64,000 bases of DNA, taken from Tetracentron sinense (lineage: Eukaryota; Streptophyta; Magnoliopsida; Trochodendrales; Trochodendraceae). The DNA lies in assembly GCA_015143295.1 (NCBI GenBank), contig CM026561.1, forward strand, positions 37,824,875-37,888,874, given 5' to 3'. Under the pieces are notes generated by a model. The model made no database searches and was not told where the DNA came from. It saw only the letters and a list, made by a program, of their open reading frames with translations. Made by a program: the position numbers and the translations under genes. Shown piece after piece: positions 46,210 through 56,700 of the stretch. Position 1 is the first letter of the stretch; each line of letters begins with the position of its first letter.

Positions 46210-46960
46210 TGTTTTTAATATTAAAAAAACTCTAATTCTTTTTTTTTTTAATATTCAAAAATGAATTAATATTATTTTTAAAAAGCCAAGGATGGGCGGG
46301 TGAATCTTAATCACGGAATAAGGGGTGTCACAAGGGACACGTGGTGACCTCAAGGGGTGATATTAAAAAACTGTTTTTAATATTAAAAAAACTGTAATTC
46401 TTTTTTTTTAAAATTTTTATTTAAAAAAAAAAAGCCAAGCATGGGCGGGTGAATCTTAACCACGGCTAAGGGGTGTCAAAAGGGACACGTGGTGACCTCA
46501 AGGGGTGATATTAAAAAACTGTTTTTAATATTAAAAAAACTCTATTTTTTTTTTAATTTTCAAAACAAAAAATTAATATGTATAAAAAAACAAGGATATG
46601 TGGGTGAATCTTAACCACGGTTAAGGGTGTCAAAAGGGATATGTGACGACCCCAAGGGGTGATATTAAAAAACTCTATTTTTTTTTAATTTTCAAAAATG
46701 AATTAATATTTTTTTTTAAAGCCAAGGATGGGTGGGATAATCTTAACCATGGTTAAGGGGTGTCAAAAGGGACACGTGGCGACCTCAAGGGGTGGTATTA
46801 AAAAACTGTTTTTAATATTAAAATACTCTAATTTAATTTTCAAAAAAGAATTAATATTTTCTTAAGAAAAAACAAGGATGGGTGGGTGAATCTGAACCAT
46901 GGTTTAGGGGTGTCAAAAGGGACACGTGGTGACCTCACGGGTGAGAACCAGATTTTTAAA
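46210..46960. repeat. About 150-bp tandem array, right arm (inverted)
   Basis: Units carry TTAACCACGGTTAAGGGGTG and AAAGGGACACGTGGTGACCT near 46330, 46490, 46645, 46780 and 46935. They are inverted copies of the left array, with the same AT-rich linkers. Four of the five keep an intact ACACGTGG core. Confidence 0.85.
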
Positions 46961-47121
46961 TATTAAACAAATAGTGTTTTGGAGCAAGAATAGTGTTTTC
47001 TGAAAATTAGAGGGGTAATTTTGGAATTTTATATAATTCATCACATGACATCAACATACATCAACATTTCTGTGAGTTGACTAACGGTCAACTGATGGAC
47101 CGTCTATTTGCTATTATTTTA

Positions 47122-47212
47122 GGATTCGGATTCTCTTGGCAACAGCCGAGAGGTGCTCTCGGGCAGCCATACATCATGCAGCCAGCGGCAGGTGGCTGGA
47201 GAATCCGAAGCC
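47122..47212. mobile_element. 91-bp miniature inverted-repeat element, TSD TTATTTTA
   Basis: Ends GGATTCGGATTCTC and, from the right, GGCTTCGGATTCTC (one mismatch). A perfect 8-bp repeat TTATTTTA flanks it (47114-47121 and 47213-47220). The interior holds GCAACAGCCGAGAGGTGCTC and CAGCCAGCGGCAGGTGGCTG, GC-rich against an AT-rich setting. The opposite arm of the Mutator-like element lacks it. Confidence 0.8.
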
Positions 47213-47338
47213 TTATTTTAAAAAGTAAGGGTATTTAATGTATTTTTTGAAAACTGAGGGGTCTATATGTATTTTCGTCAAACCTCAGGAGATGAAATGC
47301 ATTTTCTCCTTTCTTATTTATGAAAAGTCGGAAACACC

Positions 47339-48132
47339 CAAGGTTAAAATTTCGAAATTTCACACGAAATTTCGAATAACATCTTGCCGAAATCTCATTT
47401 AATAAAATATTATTTTGATATTTTATCCGAAAATTTCGCCGAAATATTTCTAAATTTTGGGTTTTTAATTTCGAAATTTCGGCCGAAATTTAATGACTTT
47501 TTTTATAAAAAAAAATTAAGTGATTTTTATATATTTTTGTACATAGTATTAAATATATATTTATATATTTAAAATACGTAATTTACTAGTATATTACTAT
47601 ATTATACTTTATTAAAAAAATCACTGAAAATATAGGAATATATTTACTAGTATATTAAATATAATAATATACTTTAAAATATATAATTTTAATGATTTTT
47701 TTTACTTTTCAAGGGAGTCGAACAGAATATTTTGAGCATATTATTTTCTAAATATATATATTTTTTAAAATACAAAATATAATAATATACTATTTATGTA
47801 TAGTTTATATTCTCTTTATAAAGTATAATAATATACTATTCATAGTATACTTCATTTCATGTATACATATTAATATATCATATAGTTATAAACTATAGTT
47901 TATATACTCTTTATAAAGTATAATAATATACTATTCATTGTATATTTTTTAAACTATAGTTTATAAAGTATAATATAGTAATATACTAGTAAATTATGTA
48001 TTTTAGATTTTAAACATATAAAAATATATTTAATACTATATATCGTCCCAAATTCTCTCTTCCAAAAATACACCCATTTCGATATTTGGGGGGGGTATCC
48101 AAAACTGAAATTTCGCAAAATTTCAAAGCTTG
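47339..48132. mobile_element. GAAATTTCG-word element in the filled locus
   Basis: Left CAAGGTTAAAATTTCGAAAT and right TTCGCAAAATTTCAAAGCTTG-like ends are inverted. GAAATTTCG and CGAAATTTCGG words fill 47345-47485 and 48100-48130; the core is AT-rich with TATAATAATATACTA repeats. The related locus at 49027-49560 lacks it, with GAAACACCCCTCCA at the join. No 8-bp duplication can be read, unlike its relative at 35736-36222. Confidence 0.65.
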
Positions 48133-48455
48133 CCCTCCACTACCGCCAATACTTTAAAAATTAATTTTTAAAGGGAATAAGAAAAGAGGATTTACGTGCG
48201 TGCGCATGAGATTCGACTCCTCAGGTTTTTTTTTTTAGTATAAATTATCTTGAAATTATATATATATTTTTTAAAAAGGCAAAAAATCCTAGTTTTAACG
48301 AAGTTTTCTGCGCACAAGATCGATACAATCGATACCGGTTGATACATGTGGTCAATACACCTACTCAATACTTATATCAATACATATCGATATCTAACAG
48401 TATAACTTGTTTTGACCATAACTTTTGATCCAGAAATCCGATTGACTATTATAAT

Positions 48456-48545
48456 ATACTAGTGGGCAGCACGTACGATGCACGTAAGAGAGAGGGGAAT
48501 GGGAGAGAGACTGGAAAGAGGGACTCTAGTGAAAGAATTTTAAAA
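48456..48545. repeat. ACTAGTGGGC-CACGTNNGATGCACGT repeat, copy 1
   Basis: TACTAGTGGGCAGCACGTAC, GATGCACGTAAGAGAGAGG and GGGACTCTAGTGAAAG match 53728-53835 block by block. The palindromic CACGTGC.ATGCACGTG core is shared with 27540-27680 (reverse orientation). Element class not recognised. Confidence 0.55.
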
Positions 48546-49026
48546 TTTTGAACTTAAAAAGATAGAGTAGTAGGTTGAAACTACCTTATAAACATTCATT
48601 AAATAGTTACAATGTTGAGGAAATCATGGAGATAATTGAGGGATTATTGTTAGTTGTAGTTAATATTACCTCAATACCTCTACTAATTTTTCTCATGTAA
48701 AATAAGATAACATAATATCTTAATTTTTTTTATATAAAGTTGTAGGCAAAATAAGAAAAATATAAAAAATTCACCCTTATACCATAAAATTGTGACTCAT
48801 TTGGAATATTAAAAAAAAATCAACCAACTTTTCAACCCCGCTTCTCTCATTATAATAGTAGAGATGAATTTGGGGTAGCTCGATGAGATGGATCCGGGTT
48901 GAATGGCTAAAGCAATTCTCTGACGCTCAAATTTCTATTTCGAGGTCGTTTTGAGGGTTTTCAAGGCACTTTCTCAGTTTCAGCGACATTTTTTAATAAG
49001 TAGAAGGGGTTTTCCCTAATTTCCCC

Positions 49027-49560
49027 TTTAGTTTACCTTATTTCTCAAAAGACCCACCTTTTAAAAACCCTTCTTATAATGCCCTTAGACTATTTTCTCA
49101 TAATTCATTATTTATGAAAAGTCTGAAACACCCCTCCATTACCATCAACACTCAAAAGAACAATTTAAATTTAAAAAAAAGGTTTTACATACGTGCACAT
49201 GAGATTGGAGAAACTCCCTACTCTCTTAATCTTCTCGTATGACAAAGCTCCTCACTCCTTTCTCTTTTAATGAATGTTTTATTACAAACTTAATAGGAGT
49301 GTCCATGAAAAAATACGAAATTTCCGCAAAAATCTAAGTTTCAACTAAGTTTTTGCGCACTTTTTGTGTGCGGGGTCGATACATATCGATAGTAGTTGAT
49401 ACACGTGATCGACACACCTGCTCAATACCCATATCAATACATAATGCTACCCATAACAGTACATATTGATACTCATATCGATACTAGTTAATACACTTGT
49501 TCAATACCCATATCAATACATATCGATACCCATATCGATACAGATCGTCTTCAACCTTGG
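49027..49560. repeat. Duplicated segment, empty-site copy
   Basis: Continuous copy of the locus split by two insertions at 41718-48430. At the Mutator-like site it reads AATTCATTATTTATGAAAAG, with a single TTCATTATT where the filled copy has two 9-mers. At the second site it reads GAAACACCCCTCCATTACC. It ends in GATAC/GTATCG words (49380-49560). Confidence 0.75.
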
Positions 49561-50789
49561 AATACAACCAATATCACTACGAAGTATCGACCCGAGTTAT
49601 TGAATATCGCCGTACACTGTAAATCATTAAAAATGTAAAGAAAATGCATATAAACTCATCTAACATTGGATTTGAGGTTTAAAATTGAAAATATCATGAT
49701 TATAATCTTTTTTCTTTAGGTAAAACTATTTTTTTTAATTAAAAAAAACACAAACTGTTCCAGTGAGGCTATGGCTCATCCAAAAAAACGATTCAATTGA
49801 TCAAACAGTTCTGATCGGCCCCCACCAAGATGATAGTTTCGGTGAAAAATCAATCATATCCGATACACATAAATAACAATCCAAGCAAGGAGTGTACACG
49901 CCCGCGCGCACTCGAAAGACCTGCGGAATTGAGTTATGACTTATGACCCACATACCAGAGCCACAGAACATGAATGAGAAGACTATACTACCCCCTGCAA
50001 GGACAATATATCCAAGGAACCAATACATTTTTTTTTTTGGTTTGGAGGAATCAATACATTAGTATACTATAGAATGAAATAGTTTACCTACTATCCTGCT
50101 ATACACCTACCAGCCAAACTGATCAGTATAATACACACACATACAAACTGGTCAATATAATACATACATAATGAGTGAAGGAATGCTATCCTTCACTTTT
50201 TTGGTAAACTCAGTAATACCACACGGTGAATACTAAAGGCAAAGAAAGGAAAAAATGCTATCCTTCACTCAATGTATGAAATTGTTAACCATCACCAAAC
50301 TTTTTTACCCTTATATATTGAATACCATTCTATTAAATGCAAGGGTATTTTGGTATTTTCATAAGCAACAATTCATTAAATAGGAGAGAGAATGTGCAAG
50401 AAAATTCAAACAGTATTTATTCACTCCTGCATTTAGTGATTGGTCCCTAGTGAAAAGACTAAAATACCCTTATCTTTAGTGGACTTTGATGATTAATGTA
50501 GAGATAAAAATGTATTGGTGTTCGTTACCAAGTTCACCCACTTAGTGAATGTTAGCAAGACCTATATATATATATATATATATAAAGTTACAGTTAGCCT
50601 GTGCTGATTCGTACCCAGTGCATACAACAGTACTTGATCTCTGCTTGAAATCTACAATGGAAAAGTTCGGCCTTGTAATCTCCAATCTTTCAGTTTGTCA
50701 GAGGTGATAATATATCTGAAAGATGGAGCTCTTCCAGCAGTCTGGACTCTGGAGATACAACTGTAGCCACTGACTCTGGTATGATGTCT
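49561..50789. other. 3' flank of the PPR gene
   Basis: Non-coding. Includes a (TA)n tract at about 50563-50584 and short AT-rich repeats. The PPR 3' UTR should lie at its right end on the minus strand. Confidence 0.45.
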
Positions 50790-53700
50790 TCACACTTTTG
50801 TTCCGTCAACCAAAGGCAATGTGGGGTGGGGAGAAGTGTAAAGCACACTTGGTTCAATCCTGTCCCCAGCCTTTCTTTTCAAGGATCCTGCAGAATATCC
50901 ATACCAATGAAGTTTCATAAAAATTTACTGATATGAAGCTTCTAAGAAAAATCACTTGGAAAGAGACTTTGACTTGGCAACTTGCAACTATGATTCATAA
51001 TAGAGGCCGAGGGACTAACAAACAGGCAGCATTATCCTGACCCACCATGCAAAGAATAGAAAAAAACACGACAATATATAACTGAACAATTATAAACCAG
51101 AAAGGGGCGGGCTCCGGTAAAGTACATTTTGGATGATTTCCTATAACTCTTCAAAAGCATACATGACACACGCAATTCTCAGCATGAGGCCACCCCCCCT
51201 AAAGTTGGAAATAGATGTAGCAATCTTTGACCCAACCCATCAACCCATCTGGCTTTTTCCCAGGTTAGGATTGATTTTTTCGACTCCCGGGTCAGGTTTG
51301 GGTTCAGTTCTACGGATCCATCGGGTCCTAATGCATAGTAAACTAATTATATAATGATAGATGTGATATGTAAGGTATGAAAGAGACTGCACATCTGCAT
51401 TCAATCAAGGAAAAAGCCTAAAGCCTCCGCATGACGATTTTTGAAAATGGATCTTCCAACTTGAGCAACAAGTGAATTTATATATTTGTATTTTGTAGTA
51501 TCCAACTGCCTCACCATTAAAAGACTCGAACCCAAGTCATCCCCCATGGGGGCACACTTCCTACCACTGACATATTAACAAGTGTCAAGAGTAAACTAAC
51601 ATGGCTAAATGATAGTATATTTATAGTATTAGTATCAATGATAAGCTTCAGTTTCTTGTAAGAAAACACACAACATTCAGCAATGCTTCTAAACTCAAAC
51701 CACATCAATATCTTGAAAGAAGAGTCAAGCATTAATACTGGTTAATTTAGATGTCACCGATTAAGCTGAAAGCCATGCTTAGCTTATGCTGGGTTTCATC
51801 CAAGTTTGAAAAGATGTGGTACAAATCAAGGTGCAGTTTTAACCTAAGCAAATGGTTGAGACTTGAGATTAATTTTTCTTCTGCATGTGGTGCGAATGAT
51901 TTCCCATAACTAAAAAATCCTAGACTTATATAATGATCCATCAATCGACCAATATTGAAGCCCTTATTGGTCCATAATGTTCGGACCAAGGTCATGTCAG
52001 CCAATACAGGCTCCACCATGGTATCCTCACTTACCACCCATCCTCCAACACAGCACACAGTGGATGCTTGCAGCTGTAATGAACCGAGTTTATAGGCTCT
52101 TATTCACATCTAACATAATAGGGAGTAGGTTGCATGACTATTTCCTAAAATATTGGGAATCTTAACCACTTAAGGGGTTTCTAGTTTAGAACAGTGCAAA
52201 TTCTCTCATCAAGGAAAAAAGAAATCTGCATACTTATTTTTTCTTGGATGATAGCAGCATATTCCGTCCCACTAACTTTCCATGCAAAGGAGAAGACATT
52301 GCGATACATTCCAATAGAAGGTTGAATTCCCGCCTCCTCCATCCATTGCAGTACCTGCAGAGATAATTTGCATCATTCTTCCGAGCAAAAAGAAGTTATA
52401 ACGGCATGGCCATAATAGATGGAACCATGAGATGCTTGCAAGAGCTACACAACGATATATGGCAGAAATAAGTTTGAACAGATACAAGCAAGGAGCAGAT
52501 AGTAAAAAAAAATCACCAGATACGAAGAAGAGAAATTCAATAATTGATTCTTTTTTCCTTTTCCTCCTATTGAGTAGGTCCTCCCTCTCTAAATTTCCTT
52601 CTATTTTGTTTTTGTTTTTATAATAGACACCAAAACCACATAACAAAAAATTACAAAAATTCTCCTTTTTGCCTTTTCCCCTCTATGGCTCTATTAGGCA
52701 CAATTTTATATATTTGGTGGGAATGGATGTACATTCCATGATATCCATGAAAGCTACGATTCAGAATAGATGTCACGTGATGTTACTAAAGTTTTAAACT
52801 TCGGTGTTGGCAACTTGGCGTAAATTTCGTTCACTAGGGAAGTGGAAACATTTCAAGGAAGTTTAAGGAAGTCCAAAGAAACACTGGAAAACATTAAGGA
52901 AAAGTTGGAAATCTAAGATGAAATTTTAGGGAGTAAATAAATAGCATAAATACACATCCATAACTCATTACATAGTAAATTTGAAGCATGTATAATATAA
53001 AATATAAGAATCATGCGAAGGAGCATGCGTTGTCTGAAACTATAAAACCAAACATGCACATAAATGAGTGTTACAAGATAATACATTCATAAAAAGAGAA
53101 TATCACAATAGAGCATTCAGAAAATCTCAAATCATGAGTCATAATTACATAAAGCATTGATATGGCTCGAAGTCATCATCTTTGTTTTGACGATATTCAC
53201 AAAGCTGCTACTCTAATTAATTACAATATTGAGCCTCATACATGTAACTCTGGTAGCAACTAATATACTCCCAAATGTACTACTCTTATTGTCGAGGATC
53301 AATAAACACAAGAGCCCCAAGTTGTGGTTAGTTAGGTGACAAGCCACACCTATAATTATGTAAAAAGACTCATAACATTGCTCATAACCAAGACTATCGA
53401 TAGGGCTGATAGGGCCTTATCCATAAGACTCATCCATAATCATAGGGCCACATTCATTATCATGGTAAATGAGTAAGACCATTTTCCTTATTATATGATT
53501 TATATATTATAACTAACTATAATTTTATAAAATATAATATTCTTAAATAAAAATAATTAAATAAATTTTTTTAATTTTGGAAAAATACCCACCCAACTTG
53601 TAGATCAGGTCAAGAGTATTAATACTTATCAACTAATGTACAAACATATAGATATAACCTATATATTCCTAAATTAGTTTAATATGTACAAAAAATATTT

Positions 53701-56700
53701 TATTAATTTTGTAGTTATAAATACTAGTGGGCCGCACGTGTGATGCACGTGAGAGATAGGAGAGATCGGGGGAGAGAGTCTGAGAAGGGGGACACTAGTG
53801 AGGGGCTTTTTGGGAAAAAATTTTAAAATATTTTGTGTATATAAACTTGAGGGAAATTTTGGGTTAGAAAAATTGTAAAGGACACATTAGGAAGAGAAGC
53901 ATGACGTAGGGACATTTTGAGAACCAAAAAGCATTAAGAGCATTTTGGGTATAGAAAAAATTGAGGACATTTTGAGTATATAAACTTGGGGGACATTTTA
54001 GAAATAAAGAAAATGAAATATGGGCAAACTTGAGCATTTTGGGTCAAAAAATTTGTGAGGGGCATTTTAGGTATAGAAGTTTGACTTAGGGGTATTTTGG
54101 AAACTAAAAAAATATTCGGGACATTTTGACTATAGAAACTCGACTTAAGGGCATTTGGGGTATAGAAACTTGACTTAAGGGCATTTTGAGAATTAATTTT
54201 TTTTAGAGACGTTCTAGCCAAGAAAATAAATAAATAAGTAATAATAAAAGGACATGATCCAACTAGACCGGGAGAACCGGGAACCAGTCACCTAACCAGT
54301 TGACGGCCAATCTGGTTATGAAAACATTGCTTTATATAAAAATAAAGGGCAGTTTTAAAATCAAATTAAATTTCAATCAACTTCTTATGTCTACTTTATT
54401 TTTTGGTGAAAAATTCCCCTATGTTAATCAAAGTTAAAATTAATAAAGGGTAATTATGAAATTAAGCTAAAATTCAATCAACTTTTTTAAATATTATCCT
54501 GTTTGTATATTAGCAAAAGGTAGTTTTGGAATTAAGGTAAAATTCAATCAACCTTTTAAATAGGGTGCTACTACGAGCACACCACTATTTACTGATTAGA
54601 CACCATTTAAAAAAATCACTTTTTTTTTTTTTTTTTATAATCCATCTTTCTATGCGCACCCATACCCCAAATCCCTAAACCCTCTCTAAAAACATCTCCT
54701 TCTAAGAACGTCCTAAGAATGCAGTCTTCTAGTTTTAAAGAAGGATTGTCTTCTTCCAAACGTCTTCTCCTTCTATATCCCTTCTCGAACCAGAGATATT
54801 GTTTTCTTAAATTAGTGAGCTTGCAGATTGTGCAGTTGTAGTTGGTGGTCACAGGCTGTTTCGCGGAACCTTCAGAAAGTTTGCAAGAGATTGTTTTCTA
54901 TCCACTGTGGTCATGGGCAAGGACAAGGGTTGTCAAGTACTGTTTTAATATACCACACTAGCTTGAAGAGATAAGTCTACCCACCCCATTCCATTCAATT
55001 TTCTTACCTGATTTCATTCCATGGTTCTCAACTCATCGATTTTGAATGCTTTACTTGACTCAATTCAATGAGCTTTTTAAAAGGGGGTAAACTAATTGAA
55101 TGCATTACCACTTCTCAAGTGATGGAGTGAAATTTGTGGGTATAATTAGGGAGACGTAATTCTCTACGGTTAGTTATTAGGATTAGTAACAGTAGTGGAC
55201 CTCCTCCAACCATCAATTAAAAGCTTAGAAAATTGAAGTTAATATTTTAGTTTTTTTTTTTTTCTACAACCCTAGGTTAGATTGTTTAATCCTAAGGGTG
55301 AGTGAATCTTAACCATTGTTGCTTAACCCTAGAGGTGAAGCTATGGCATATTGGCATGAAAGGATATGAATTATCATGTTTTATGGTGTTAAGTTTAGAA
55401 TGGTGTACAATTAGAAATTTTATAGGTATTTTGTAACCTCTTGGTGTGCTCCTAGAATTTGTTATATTTTAATGGTGTACAGTTAGTAAGAAATATATTT
55501 GGTTTCCAGTCAGTAAATAGTGGTGTGCTCATAGCAGCACCCTTTAAATATCATTGTTATTTATGAGTAAAGGGTAGTTTTGGGATTAAGTAAATTTCAT
55601 TAACGTTTTGAACCTATATGAGGAAAGGGAAAATTTGAAATTAACCAAAATTTATTTAACATTTTGAATCCATATAAGTAAAGGATAGTTTTGGAATAAA
55701 TAACAATTCAATCAACGTTTTGAAAATGCCGCCATCCTCTTTAAATTAGTAAAGATAATTTTTATTTTAAATATGAAAAATCCAACCAAGTTGTGGATAT
55801 AAAGATTCAAATCGAAACATTAAAGTTTGGGGAGAACTTCAGTGAAATTGGATTTTTTTTTTTTTTCCTTCAAATTTTCAAAATTTCATCCACAAAACCA
55901 TTTTGAATCACTAAATCATATGCAAATATATATATTTGATGCATCTTCACACGATTAGATTAAGTACAAGCTATTTGTATGAAAAAATGTGATTGCTTGT
56001 ACTCAAAGCTATTTACCTTGTTTTGAAAATCCTCATCGATCTTTAAAACCCGCCCAAAATGGGTGTTTATGCAAAATGTTAAAGCTGAATAACCAAAAAT
56101 GAGTTTAGAACCCTCGAATGTAGGCATTGATTTAAGAAGGCAAAGGTTTTTTTGAAAAAAAAAAAGTTTTCCACCAAAAACATATGACTTTGGTTCATAT
56201 CAACCAAAGTCATGTAATTTATATAAATATTTGTAATATTTCGATTGATGTTACCAAAACTTGTTCAAAACTACTAAAACATGCCACTGAAATCCTGTAC
56301 CATATACATTTTAAGTGAATATCATTCGTTGGACAATGAAACCGACACATATCCACACTCCACCGAAGTCTACCAAAACGTGTCGATTTTGTAAACCATA
56401 GAGGTAGGTTTCATGTCAATATCAATGAAAATGGAAGCGTTTCATAGAAAACATTAGAAAAAGTGTTGGAAAATGTAGTGACCCTAATTAATTAGTGGCA
56501 CTCAAGGATAAATTGGTAATTTACACCCTGAGGGTAGTTTAGTAATTGGTATTGGTGTTTGGTCATAATGGCTAACCTTGGTGGGTTAGGGCTAAACCAA
56601 TGATTTAATTTAACTGAGTTTAATTTGTTTAATCTTTGTTATAACTAAACAGACCTTAGTAGGGATACCATAGTAATTCTCTAAATGGGGTTTAGTATAA

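Larger units (their letters stand above)
41840..47309. mobile_element. Mutator-like foldback element with tandem-array arms, 9-bp TSD, carrying a LINE
   Basis: Ends GGCGAAAATATATTTACACC and, from the right, GGAGAAAATGCATTTCATCT. Flanking 9-mers TTTTTTATT (41831-41839) and TTTCTTATT (47310-47318) differ at one base. The outer 280 bp of each arm are inverted copies (GTTTGATGAAAATACACATA; GTTGACCGTTAGTCAACTCA). Next in each arm come about five tandem units of about 150 bp, turning orientation near 42762. A LINE (42881-46206) sits in the right arm, and a 91-bp miniature interrupts its outer part. No transposase is seen, so it is non-autonomous. The related unfilled locus at 49027-49560 supports both borders. 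Confidence 0.8.
41718..48430. repeat. Duplicated segment, filled copy (interrupted by a Mutator-like and a GAAATTTCG element)
   Basis: Host pieces 41718-41839, 47310-47338 and 48133-48430 align in order with 49000-49560. Shared blocks include CTCAAAATACAT and CTTTTTAAAACCCCTTCT (against CTCAAAAGACCC and CTTTTAAAAACCCTTCT), TATGAAAAGTC.GAAACACCC, TTTACRTRCGTGC.CATGAGATT and the GATAC-word run. The two insertions account for the difference in length. Confidence 0.75.

Noticed and set aside
42105-46960. CRISPR-like regular repeats
   Set aside because: Plant nuclear context; units are about 150 bp with AT-rich linkers that repeat too, and belong to element arms.
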